Positions 1-7,741 are shown, numbered from the stretch's first letter. The stretch: DNA of 9,465 nucleotides from an uncultured Chloroflexota bacterium (GCA_937864975.1 CALMDI010000057.1:1-9465); one strand, 5' to 3'. Notes: generated from the sequence alone by a model not told the origin. Numbers and translations: made by a program.

Positions 1-801
1 TTCCTCGGCCACGGTCAGCACCAGCCGGTCAAAGCTGATCTCGCGCTCGCCGACATAGATGGCGCCGTCGCGCTTGAACGTCGTGCCGATAATCGCGCCA
101 TCCGCCACTGAAAGCATCTGCTCGACGTTGGAAAGACGGACGCCGGTATTCGCAAACACGACCGTGTCCGGCGCCGCTTCCTTGACCTGCCGCAAAGTCT
201 CGAATGGCGTTTCCGCGCCCGCCGTTAAGCCGGACACACAGAGCGCGTCAGGATTCGAGACAAACACCGTCGAGCGCGCAATCTCGACAATAGCACGCTC
301 GGCAAGGTAAACCGCCGACTCCGGCACGATGTTGAAGAACAAGCGCACGTGCTGACCATCCACCGCGCGGCGGTGCCGGATGACCTCCCCGCAGTTCGTA
401 TTCCACAAACCGTAATCGCTGGCATACACGCCGGTGAATATCTCGCGCACGAACTGCGCCCCGGTCGCGACCGCGAGATCAATCGACGCGGTCGGATCCC
501 ACAGGACGTTGACGCCATACGGCACGCGAATCTCCGGGCGAAGCTCGGCAATGATCCGCGCCATACAGGCGGTCGTGATCGGCTCGACTTTGGTGAGATA
601 CGGCAGGCTCGCCTCATTCGAGAACATCACTCCGTCCACCCCGCCCGCTTGCAGGGCGCGCAGGTCTGCACGCGCCGACTCGACAATCCACTCCATACCG
701 CGTTCCGCGTCGTAGCCCGGATCGCCGGGCAGCGCCTTCAAATGGCACATGGCGATAATCGGTTTATGAACGCGAAACAGGTCATTCAGCCACGTCATCA
801 T
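1..801 (-). CDS. BtpA/SgcQ family TIM-barrel protein (3' end outside window)
   Basis: This frame is open for 267 codons from ATG at 801 to the window edge, so only the last residues are missing (family members are roughly 260-280 aa). Family features seen: the N-terminal strand with PIIAMCHLKALPGDPGY (about residues 14-30), GVDGVMFSNEAS, PYGVNVLWDPTASIDLAVA followed by GAQFVREIFTGVYASDYG, and a phosphate-site-like C-terminal stretch ANTGVRLSNVEQML then ADGAIIGTTFKRDG. BtpA is known as a photosystem I biogenesis factor in cyanobacteria and SgcQ belongs to the E. coli sgc sugar cluster; in other bacteria the role is undefined, probably sugar- or nucleotide-related. No signal peptide or membrane segment is visible, so it should be cytoplasmic. 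A second in-frame ATG lies at 798; 801 is preferred because AGGAGAGG sits 7 nt upstream. It is divergent from the yesL-like gene. The family call is firm; the biochemical role is not. Confidence 0.9.
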   Translation of the reverse strand, partial: MMTWLNDLFRVHKPIIAMCHLKALPGDPGYDAERGMEWIVESARADLRALQAGGVDGVMFSNEASLPYLTKVEPITTACMARIIAELRPEIRVPYGVNVLWDPTASIDLAVATGAQFVREIFTGVYASDYGLWNTNCGEVIRHRRAVDGQHVRLFFNIVPESAVYLAERAIVEIARSTVFVSNPDALCVSGLTAGAETPFETLRQVKEAAPDTVVFANTGVRLSNVEQMLSVADGAIIGTTFKRDGAIYVGEREISFDRLVLTVAEE

Positions 802-808
802 TTCTATA

Positions 809-816
809 CCTCTCCT
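809..816 (-). promoter_or_regulatory. Shine-Dalgarno site of the BtpA-family gene
   Basis: AGGAGAGG on the minus strand, separated by 7 nt from ATG at 801. It is one of the clearest ribosome binding sites in the window and decides the start between the two adjacent in-frame ATG codons. Confidence 0.6.
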
Positions 817-833
817 AAAAGCGCCTGATCCTG

Positions 834-839
834 ACTATA
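834..839 (-). promoter_or_regulatory. Candidate -10 element for the BtpA-family gene
   Basis: TATAGT on the minus strand, one mismatch from the TATAAT consensus. It would give transcription from about position 827 and a short leader carrying the AGGAGAGG site. No convincing -35 hexamer is seen about 17 bp upstream, so this is only a candidate. Confidence 0.3.
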
Positions 840-892
840 CGAAGTCACGAAAAGCTCGGTGTGTTGTGGAACGACCGCCTCGGTCGCCCCCC

Positions 893-925
893 TGCGCCTT
901 TGCGCCCGCTGCGGCTCTGCGTTAC
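893..925. repeat. Degenerate 8-bp-period GCG repeat in the divergent intergenic region
   Basis: Four consecutive units begin with TGCG: TGCGCCTT, TGCGCCCGC, TGCGGCTC and TGCGTTAC, with spacings of 8, 9 and 8 bp. On the minus strand this reads as a series of xxxxCGCA units (AACGCA, GCCGCA, GGCGCA, GGCGCA). It resembles, from memory, the short intergenic 'ACGCAGAGGCGCAAAGG'-type periodic repeats scattered through many environmental bacterial genomes, Chloroflexota among them. It lies 37-69 bp upstream of the yesL-like start and has no recognisable coding role. Confidence 0.4.
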
Positions 926-961
926 GCTTTTGTCCCTACTTCCTGGCATCGCCCGGCTTAT

Positions 962-1606
962 ATGGACACCCTGCCCGCCCCGCTCATCGTCGTCCGTCGC
1001 GCGCTCGCGCGCTGGTGGTCGGATTGGATTTCGCTGGCGCTCGTCAACGTCCTGTGGGGAGCGGCGTGGTTCACGCTCATACTTGGACCTCCGGCGACGT
1101 TCGGCGCGTTCGCTTCGATCAACCGAGTCGCCCACGATCAAAGCGCGACGCTCGGCGAATTCTTTGCCGGGGCGCGGCGTTACTTTCTGATCAGTTACGT
1201 GTGGCTGGCGCTCAACGTCATCATGATCGGCGCGATGGTCGCCGGTTTTCTTTTCTACACTCAGCTTCAAGCCTTGTGGGCATTTTTGCCGCTCGGCATC
1301 AGCCTGCTCATCGGCTGCCTGTGGATCGCCACGCAGCTTTACGCCCTGCCCTACCTGATCGAACAGGACGACCGGCGGCTGTTGGTTGCCCTGCGTAACG
1401 GGCTGTTTACTATCCTCGCCAGTCCCGGCTACATGGTCGTGATCACCGGAGTCGCCGCTGCCGTCGCCGTCGTGAGCGCCGTGATGGTCGCCCCGCTCTT
1501 TCTGGGCGGGCTTTCGCTGATCGCGCTGCTGGCAAGCTGCGCCGTCGCCGACCGGATTCAGGCGTTTCGCCTGCGCCGCGGCGACGCGCCCTCGGAGCGT
1601 CAGTGA
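962..1606 (+). CDS. DUF624/YesL-like integral membrane protein
   Basis: A 214-aa hydrophobic protein with the layout of the DUF624 (YesL) family. It has a short basic N-terminus (VRRALARWWSDW), a first membrane segment at about residues 22-42 containing NVLWGAAWF and running into LGPPATFGAF, then segments near 76-98, 106-126, 155-176 and 177-196. The conserved loop YALPYLIEQDDRRLLVALRNG (residues 127-147) lies between the third and fourth segments. Bacillus YesL sits in the rhamnogalacturonan utilisation cluster, and homologues often accompany carbohydrate ABC transporter genes; the molecular function is unknown, with an accessory role in sugar uptake suspected. ATG 962 is chosen because homology begins there. 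An upstream in-frame GTG at 866 would add 32 low-complexity residues encoded by the repeat region. No clear Shine-Dalgarno sequence precedes 962. The gene is divergent from the BtpA-family gene and converges on the broken alpha-mannosidase with 2 bp between stops. Confidence 0.85.
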   Translation: MDTLPAPLIVVRRALARWWSDWISLALVNVLWGAAWFTLILGPPATFGAFASINRVAHDQSATLGEFFAGARRYFLISYVWLALNVIMIGAMVAGFLFYTQLQALWAFLPLGISLLIGCLWIATQLYALPYLIEQDDRRLLVALRNGLFTILASPGYMVVITGVAAAVAVVSAVMVAPLFLGGLSLIALLASCAVADRIQAFRLRRGDAPSERQ

Positions 1607-1608
1607 CA

Positions 1609-2698
1609 TTACTTCACGAATCGCACCTTGAACGTCCTGATTTGGTAGGGCGCTATCGGTAAGCTGAGCGCGCTGCCGTAAAGCTCACCGGCTGGCATTG
1701 TTCCTCGACCAGATTGCATTCGTATGCTTCCTGTATCGGCTGCCCGAACGTGAGTATCACATGGCTGCTGCGTGATTGCTGGCTTTCGTAGACGCGAAAA
1801 ATCCAGGCGTCTTCGTCTTCCGCTTTCTTGACCGTCTCTACAATCACGTGCGCGGCATCGACCTCTGCCAGCGAGTAACGCGGCGGCAGGTTACCTGCCT
1901 GCGGTACCCGCACGACATCGGCGTGAAGCGGGTAATTCAGTGCGTAGCTCTCTCGCAACACGTCGCCCTGTCGCCGGTCGCCCGCGTGCGGCAGCAAACT
2001 GTAGGTGAACTCGTGGCGCCCCTGATCGGCTTCGGCATCCGGGCTGATCGCGGACTTGATCAGCGTAAGACGCAGCACATTGTCCTTCACATCATGTCCG
2101 TACTTACAGTCGTTCAGCAGCGCGACGCCGTAATTCCCTTCCGAAAGATCGACCCATTTGTGCGCGACGACTTCAAAACGCGCCCAGTCCCAGCTTGTGT
2201 TCCAATGGGTCGGGCGCTCAAACGTTCCGAACTGAATGTCGTAAGTGGCTCTCGTCGCGCGCACGTTGACGGGAAACGCGGCTTTGAGCAAGACCTGCCG
2301 CTCATGCCAATCGACCTCCGTGCGAAAGTCGATGCGACGGCTGTGGCTGTACAAGGTGATTCGCTGCGTGATAATTGAGTCATAGAAGCGCCAGCGCAGC
2401 CGCAGCACGCCACGCAGCGGTCCCGCTTCCTCAACCTGCGCTGCGATCAGATCGGCAACGACTTCAAATACGCGGGAATGGGCACGCGCGCCCGAAACCA
2501 CGCCACCACGTCATAGCCGCCCCACGTGTCGCCCAAGCGGAAACTTGCCCACGCCGAGGCGTCATAATCGACCGCTTCCGCGCTGTCGAAATCCCCTTCG
2601 CGGAACCTGAATACAGAGATTGGATGGCGTTCCCGGTAAATGCTCGCGCGGATGTCGGGAAGCAGTCGGGCGATTTTTTGTTCGGTCAGTACCAGCAT
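1609..2698 (-). pseudogene. Broken GH38 alpha-mannosidase: catalytic core deleted, frames shifted
   Basis: Remains of a long-type GH38 alpha-mannosidase (the subfamily with an N-terminal domain, normally about 1000 aa). Segment 1 (2698 to about 2450) starts MLVLTEQKIARLLPDIRASI and reaches DTWGGYDVVAWFRARVPIP and YLK, typical of the N-terminal domain; its frame stops at 2447. Segment 2, in another frame (about 2480 to 1690), is the GH38 C-terminal beta domain, with EEAGPLRGVLRLRWRFYDS, IDFRTEVDWHERQVLLKAAF, NYGVALLNDCKYGHDV and FTYSLLPHAGD. Segment 3, in the third frame, gives LPIAPYQIRTFKVRFVK and stops at 1609; this is the usual family C-terminus. The whole zinc-binding catalytic domain (AHIDPVW, NVDSFGH and FHD motifs) is absent, a loss I estimate at about 1.9 kb. 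The step from segment 2 to 3, near 1685-1695, fits a one-base deletion. The gene starts 17 nt after the beta-mannosidase stop, so it was the last gene of that operon. The product would be inactive as a mannosidase. Assembly error is the alternative. Confidence 0.82.
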
Positions 2699-2715
2699 AG
2701 GGTTCCCGTTGGCGA

Positions 2716-5295
2716 TCAGGTTAAAAGCTGCTCAGGGACGTTCCAGCCGGACAGGCGAATTTGAGCGTCGCCTGCCGCTTCCGAATCCCACTCGGCGCGA
2801 ACCACGACCGACTCGCCGGGAAACAGGCTGAAATGGTTGCGATCGAAATACACGTAGCCTTCCGCGTCGAGCGGTCGCCCGTCTTCCAGCCATACCAGCA
2901 GTGCGGTGTGATCGCCTGTATTCGTGAGCCGGATCGTCCACTCCTCTCTAGGACGATCACTACTTTTTTCGATGTCAACGTCGAGGGTCGTCGGTAGCTG
3001 CTGAAACGCATGATGTAAATTTGCCTGCCGTGTAAACAGGTAGCGATTCTCGCTTATCTGACCTCCCCTATCCAGCGTCAGATCGAGGAAGAACAGATCG
3101 TCTACTGGGGATAAATCCGCCGAAAATTGCAGCAGTCGAAGCGAGCCATTTGCAGGAAGGCGAACGGATGCGGTTTGCTCGGCATAGACCGTGCCGCTCG
3201 CGCCAATCACCCGCGCCGCGAGCATCGCCTCAAACGGCTCCAGCAGCGCGCTCGACACCCAGACCTCCGCCTCAAACTGCGTCCTGTCTACCCACGATTG
3301 TGTCTCAAACCGCGCCGACACGTGTACCGGCTCGTAGGCGCGCGCGACGGCGTAATACAGCGGCTTTGGCTGTCCGTAATAATCTACCGCCGACGTGCAG
3401 GCTGCCATCGGGTATGGCTCGTTGAACTGCCAGGGCAGCGAGCCGCTGTTCTGCCACTGGCGTCGGCGGTTCGCTTCGACGGCGTAGCGCACGCCTTCCG
3501 CCTGCAAAAACTGGGTGCCGCGCACCAGCATTTCGAGGTCCTCGATGTCGCCGAGCGATTCGCGCCAGCGCGGCAGCTTCACCCACCACGCGCCAAGATG
3601 CTCCCAGATCGGATTGTCCAGCGACACCGGGTAGAGGCGCTCGTCCGAAATGACCGAGCGCAGCGTTTGCAGATTGGTAATGCCTTCCGCGCCGAACTCG
3701 CTGTGCAGCAGCGAGGTTGTCCGGTTGTAGAGCGTGTACTGCCCGGTCAAGCCCTGATGCTCCCATGGACCATGCACGTCATGGAGCGCCGTCGGGTCGC
3801 GCTCGACGTTGGCGAGGCTGTTCATGAACACGCGCCCGGTGGGCGACGTTGGCAGCCACAGGCGGTCGGGGTCGAGGCGGCGCGCCACGTCGCCAAGCGC
3901 CTTCAGCAGCGGATGCTTGTCGTCGGCAGGCTGTTCCTCGCCATATTGAAGCTCGTTGCCGCCGCACCAGATCGCCAGCGACGGATGGTTGCGCTTGCGC
4001 GGAATAATCTGCTCGGCATCGCGCACCATGAACTCGATCATCGCCGGATCGTCGGGCGGCAGATTTTCGATGCCGGAACTCGACTGAATGAACTCCTGCC
4101 AGACGAGGATACCAAACTGATCGCAAAGGTTATAGAACGCTTCCTTCTCGATCAGCCCCCCACCCCACACGCGCAGCATGTTCACGTGCGCGCGGCGGAC
4201 AAGCTCCAGCAGCCGTCGTAACTTCTCTGGACGCGCGACGCCGTACATCATGTCGATGGGAACCCAGTTCCAGCCGTTGATATAGGTCTTGCGTCCATTG
4301 ACGACAAGCGTATACGGCAGCGCGGTTGGATCGGCTGTCTGATTGGCGACGAACTCGACGTCGCGAATGCCGATGTCCAGCCGCCTTGATTCCGAAATTA
4401 CATTCTGTTCAGCGTCCGTAACCCGAACCACCAGCTCGTAGAGAGGCTGCTCGCCACTGCCGTTTGTCCACCATAGACGCGGCGCATCGACAGGCAGATC
4501 GAATGTCAGGTCGGTTGTTCCGGCGTTTAGTGTATGCTGCGCCTTCCGCGATACCACGATCTGATCGGCAAAGGACATGGACACGTCCACGTCGGCGCTG
4601 ACCGATTCACTTGCCAGTATCCGCACGGTAACCAATACGTTCGCGCGCGAATAATCCGCGTTGAGGGTGGGACGCACAAACACATCTTCCAGCCGGACGC
4701 GCCCTGTCGCCGTCAGGTAAACCGCGTCCCAGATGCCGAGGTGGACGAGCCGAGGGCAGAAATCCCACCAGTAGGTCATGCGGCTCTTGTGCGTGCGGAC
4801 GAGGCTCGACCTGCCGACCTGCGGCTGCTCGTGCGGCGCAGGCTCGATCACCACCGCCAGCAGATTTTCGCCGTCGAAGTTCAGCAGGTGTTCCACGGCG
4901 AACGTGACAGGCGTGTACATGCCGACGTGATGCCCAAGCCGCTCGCCGTTGAGGAAAAACTGCGCTTCGTAATCGACACCTTCAAATACAAGCTGCATTT
5001 GTCGCCCGCGATAGACTTCGCGCAACTGAAAGGTCTTTTTGTAAACCCACGTACGATCCGACGCCCATTCGGCTTGCAGCGTATTGCGCTCGAAATACGG
5101 ATTGGGAATCTGCCCATTTTTCCACAGGTCATGGTGGACGCTGCCGGGAACGGTCGCGGGCATCCAGTGGCGGGTGTCGCGTGTCGTCGGCTTTTCCGCG
5201 TTGCGCCAAATCCAATCGTCGCCAACATACCACTTTACCTGCCAGTCGTCACCGTCGAGCGACAGGCGTTCCGGCAGTTCGGTTAGTCGGTCCAT
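2716..5295 (-). CDS. GH2 beta-mannosidase
   Basis: An 859-aa glycoside hydrolase family 2 enzyme of the beta-mannosidase type, predicted to release beta-linked mannose from the non-reducing end of oligosaccharides. Domains in order: N-terminal jelly-roll sugar-binding domain (about 1-195, with ATVPGSVHHDLWKNG, EGVDYEAQFFLNG and YWWDFCPRLVHLGIWD), an immunoglobulin-like domain (about 200-310), the TIM barrel (about 330-655) and C-terminal beta domains. Barrel hallmarks are INGWNWVPIDMMYG, MLRVWGGGLIEKEAFYNLCD and GILVWQEF. The expected acid/base is E448 in IWCGGNE and the nucleophile E533 in LLHSEFGAEG. No signal peptide is visible, so it is predicted cytoplasmic. The start at 5295 was chosen because homology begins at MDRLTELPERLSLDGDDW; the frame stays open 34 codons upstream, inside the GH38 gene. 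It overlaps the GH38 3' end by 13 bp, which suggests translational coupling, as no strong RBS is seen. The frame is uninterrupted and catalytic residues are present. Confidence 0.95.
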   Translation of the reverse strand: MDRLTELPERLSLDGDDWQVKWYVGDDWIWRNAEKPTTRDTRHWMPATVPGSVHHDLWKNGQIPNPYFERNTLQAEWASDRTWVYKKTFQLREVYRGRQMQLVFEGVDYEAQFFLNGERLGHHVGMYTPVTFAVEHLLNFDGENLLAVVIEPAPHEQPQVGRSSLVRTHKSRMTYWWDFCPRLVHLGIWDAVYLTATGRVRLEDVFVRPTLNADYSRANVLVTVRILASESVSADVDVSMSFADQIVVSRKAQHTLNAGTTDLTFDLPVDAPRLWWTNGSGEQPLYELVVRVTDAEQNVISESRRLDIGIRDVEFVANQTADPTALPYTLVVNGRKTYINGWNWVPIDMMYGVARPEKLRRLLELVRRAHVNMLRVWGGGLIEKEAFYNLCDQFGILVWQEFIQSSSGIENLPPDDPAMIEFMVRDAEQIIPRKRNHPSLAIWCGGNELQYGEEQPADDKHPLLKALGDVARRLDPDRLWLPTSPTGRVFMNSLANVERDPTALHDVHGPWEHQGLTGQYTLYNRTTSLLHSEFGAEGITNLQTLRSVISDERLYPVSLDNPIWEHLGAWWVKLPRWRESLGDIEDLEMLVRGTQFLQAEGVRYAVEANRRRQWQNSGSLPWQFNEPYPMAACTSAVDYYGQPKPLYYAVARAYEPVHVSARFETQSWVDRTQFEAEVWVSSALLEPFEAMLAARVIGASGTVYAEQTASVRLPANGSLRLLQFSADLSPVDDLFFLDLTLDRGGQISENRYLFTRQANLHHAFQQLPTTLDVDIEKSSDRPREEWTIRLTNTGDHTALLVWLEDGRPLDAEGYVYFDRNHFSLFPGESVVVRAEWDSEAAGDAQIRLSGWNVPEQLLT

Positions 5296-7709
5296 TCGAG
5301 CATATTCGTTTCGGTAATGGGCTGGCTCTCGTCGGCGGGGATGCGGAACGTTTTGATCTCGCAGGGCGCGAAATCGGCTTCGTGCGTGCGCCCCCACGCG
5401 CTCAGGTTCAGCGTGGCGCGCGTGGCAGTCTTTGCCGTCTCGTAGGCGCGCACGATCACGCCCTCGCCATCCTCTGCCTGTTTCACAACGCTCACCACGA
5501 TGTTCGGCGGGTCAGCCGACAGATACGACGCGCTCTGCGGCAGCGTTCCCGCGTGAGAGGTCGCGAACAGGGCGCGCGGCGGCTGGTTGAGGACCGCCGC
5601 CTGCCGCACCGTCTCGGCGCGCTCCCAACTGCCTTCGTGCGGCAGCAGCCAGTAAGTGAACTGCTGGCGTCCCTGGTCGATGAAGCTGTACTGCCGGTCG
5701 GGCTGCGGCTCAGCGGGAATGTGGTGGGCGTAAATCGGGCTTCGCAAGACCGTCATGCCGATGTCGCGGATACGCACGTCGAAGCTGTACTTTCCATCGT
5801 TGAGCAGGCTCAAGCCATACGACGCGCCCGTGTCACGCGACGCGCCGGACACGTCGAGCCAGCTTTGCCCCGGCTCTTCCTCGCCGTTGGCGAAGCGCTC
5901 GATGTGTCCGTAAGGAATTTCATAGGTGGCGCGCATGTGATTCTGGTGGACAGGATAGCGCAGCTTGAGCAGCTTGAACTGCTCGTGCCAGTCCACCGTC
6001 ACCTTGACTTCGATGATATCGAGGTCGCGGAAGAGGCTGAAATCCTGCGTCAGCGACGACGCGCCATACCGACTCTCCACCCGAACCGTCGACTTGACCG
6101 CACCGTGTTCCACACGATGAATGCGCGTTGGGGCAAATTCGCCAATCTCGCGGTCGAAGGCGAACACGTTATGCGACCACGTATCGCTCGGGTCGTCAAT
6201 CACGGCGGCGCGCGCCGCTTTTCCAGTGAAAACCGAGGTTTGATGGCGCTTGTCGCGCAGGCTGCGAATGCAGCCGCTTTCGGGATCGAACTCCAGCCGG
6301 AAGCGGTCATTTTCCAGCGACAGGTCGTCCCCGCCCACGGGTTCCGACTGTGGAGCGCCCGGTCGCAGCGCCAGCCGGTAGGTGCGATACCCCATCGGCG
6401 GGAGCGCGGCGACAAAGCTCACGCGATTGCGCCCGTTCGCAGTCGCGTGCGACTTGACAACCTGCATCGGAATCACGTGGTCGGCGTCGTCCAGCAGGAC
6501 CGCGTCCTGCGGCACGCGCGTGGTTTCCATTTCCACATTCGCCTTGACCGCCCACCCGTGTGGGTTGAACACGACCAGCGGCTTCATGCCCTCTTCCAGC
6601 GCGATGTCGATGTTCCACGCCAGCGACTGAACGGCGAGGTTGTAATTCCGGTCGGCAATCGTCAGCGCTTCGCCGTACGAATTGCGCGCGTCCTCGTAAG
6701 CCTCTTCCAGCGACGTGCCCGCCATGATGTCGTGAAACTGGTTGAACAGCACGCTCGTCCACGCCTGCTTGAAGTCGGCGGGGTACGGCTGCCCGGTCAC
6801 ACGACGCGCGAGCGTCGACCACTTCTCGGCGGCGATGAGCAGGTTTTCCGCCTGGCGATTCCAGCGCTTGACGCCGGAATGCGCGGCGTAACAGCCGCTG
6901 GCGTGATGCTGTAAATCGTCGTGGACAACCGGAATCGGCAGGTCCTGCGCGCGTACCGAGGCGAAGTACCGACCCGGCGTGCTCATTGCCAGTTCGGGCA
7001 AATCCGTTTCCGCGTTCATCCGGTGGATGCTGTCGATGTTTTCGCGCGTCGGTCCGCCGCCGTGGTTGCCCACGCCGTAGAAACACATCATTTCATTGAA
7101 CGGCTCGCGCAGCTCCTCCGCGCAGCGCCGCACGTGCGGCTCAACATCCGGCATCCACGTCGTATACTCGAACAGGATTCGGAAGGTCAGCACGCGCGAC
7201 CCATCATCCGATTCCCACCAGAACAAGCGCCCCGGCAGCCCTTTCTCGTGCGGCTGCGGACGCATAAACACGTAATCCGTCATGCCACTTTTGGCGAGAA
7301 TCTGCGGCAGCATCCCGTGATGCCCGAAGCTGTCGACGTTGTAGCCAACGGTTGCCGTCACGCCGAACTTGTCTTTGAAATAGCGCTGCGCGTACAACCC
7401 CTGACGCACGAACGACTCGCCGCCGGGAATATTGCAGTCGGGTTGAATCCACCAGCCGCCGACGATCTCCCAGCGCCCCTCGCGAACGCGCGCCTGAATC
7501 TCGCGAAACATCGCCGGGGCGCTCTGCTCCACCCACTGGTAAAACGCCGCGGAGCTGGATACGAAGATAAAGTCGTCGTATTCCTTCAGGCGATCCAGCG
7601 CCGAGCGAAAACTGGCTTTGACTTCGTGAAAGCCTTCCTGCCACTGCCACAGCCACACCGGGTCGATGTGCGCGTTGCCGATCATGTGCAGTTTCTGCTT
7701 CTTGCTCAA
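5283..7709 (-). CDS. GH38 alpha-mannosidase (intact, short type)
   Basis: An 808-aa alpha-mannosidase predicted to remove alpha-linked mannose from imported oligosaccharides in the cytoplasm. It begins directly at the catalytic domain with KLHMIGNAHIDPVWLWQWQEG, giving zinc ligands H14 and D16. NVDSFGH supplies D126, the expected nucleophile and zinc ligand, and LFNQFHDIMAGTS supplies H326, the fourth ligand. Other family signatures are GGWWIQPDCNIPGGES, YGVGNHGGGPT and the segment around GCYAAHSGVKRWNRQAENLL. The C-terminal beta domains contain VDWHEQFKLLKLRYPV, YGLSLLNDGKYSFDV and FTYWLLPHEG and end near APCEIKTFRIP. A TTG start at 7709 is preferred: GGGGTG lies 8 nt upstream and the product starts MSKKQKLHMIGNAHID. 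A GTG at 7748 would add 13 residues but falls inside an intercistronic hairpin. It follows the MBL gene by 68 nt and overlaps the beta-mannosidase gene by 13 bp. It lacks the N-terminal domain found in its broken neighbour, so the two are different subfamilies. Confidence 0.95.
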   Translation of the reverse strand: MSKKQKLHMIGNAHIDPVWLWQWQEGFHEVKASFRSALDRLKEYDDFIFVSSSAAFYQWVEQSAPAMFREIQARVREGRWEIVGGWWIQPDCNIPGGESFVRQGLYAQRYFKDKFGVTATVGYNVDSFGHHGMLPQILAKSGMTDYVFMRPQPHEKGLPGRLFWWESDDGSRVLTFRILFEYTTWMPDVEPHVRRCAEELREPFNEMMCFYGVGNHGGGPTRENIDSIHRMNAETDLPELAMSTPGRYFASVRAQDLPIPVVHDDLQHHASGCYAAHSGVKRWNRQAENLLIAAEKWSTLARRVTGQPYPADFKQAWTSVLFNQFHDIMAGTSLEEAYEDARNSYGEALTIADRNYNLAVQSLAWNIDIALEEGMKPLVVFNPHGWAVKANVEMETTRVPQDAVLLDDADHVIPMQVVKSHATANGRNRVSFVAALPPMGYRTYRLALRPGAPQSEPVGGDDLSLENDRFRLEFDPESGCIRSLRDKRHQTSVFTGKAARAAVIDDPSDTWSHNVFAFDREIGEFAPTRIHRVEHGAVKSTVRVESRYGASSLTQDFSLFRDLDIIEVKVTVDWHEQFKLLKLRYPVHQNHMRATYEIPYGHIERFANGEEEPGQSWLDVSGASRDTGASYGLSLLNDGKYSFDVRIRDIGMTVLRSPIYAHHIPAEPQPDRQYSFIDQGRQQFTYWLLPHEGSWERAETVRQAAVLNQPPRALFATSHAGTLPQSASYLSADPPNIVVSVVKQAEDGEGVIVRAYETAKTATRATLNLSAWGRTHEADFAPCEIKTFRIPADESQPITETNMLEWTD

Positions 7710-7717
7710 GACGAATT

Positions 7718-7723
7718 CACCCC
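7718..7723 (-). promoter_or_regulatory. Shine-Dalgarno-like site supporting a TTG start of the GH38 gene
   Basis: GGGGTG (followed by A, giving the GGTGA core) on the minus strand, 8 nt upstream of TTG at 7709. It favours the TTG start over GTG at 7748, which has only a weak GAG-containing upstream sequence. Confidence 0.45.
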
Positions 7724-7741
7724 GATTCCGGTATACCGAAA

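Noticed and set aside
866..961. N-terminal extension of the yesL-like gene from GTG 866
   Set aside because: The extra residues are encoded by the repeat-containing intergenic DNA and precede the point where DUF624 similarity begins.
845..1609. 254-codon minus-strand open frame
   Set aside because: Opposite the yesL-like gene; very hydrophilic Arg/Gln/Asp-rich product, typical of the complement of a hydrophobic membrane-protein gene.
1607..1680. Bidirectional terminator between the convergent genes
   Set aside because: Only a 4-bp GTGA/TCAC pairing and short imperfect GGCGCT/AGCGCG pairings are seen, with no U-tract; too weak to call.
1653..2501. Stand-alone 282-aa gene for the GH38 C-terminal domain
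   Set aside because: Its GTG start falls inside the N-terminal segment of the same former gene, and the natural C-terminus is in another frame, so it is better described as part of a pseudogene.
3127..4221. 364-codon plus-strand open frame
   Set aside because: Antisense to the GH2 barrel, where the minus strand encodes clear beta-mannosidase motifs; low-complexity Arg-rich product with no domain.
5181..6914. 577-codon plus-strand open frame
   Set aside because: It lies opposite the intact GH38 gene, is rich in R, A, H and V from antisense GC-rich codons, and has no recognisable domain; it is a shadow frame.
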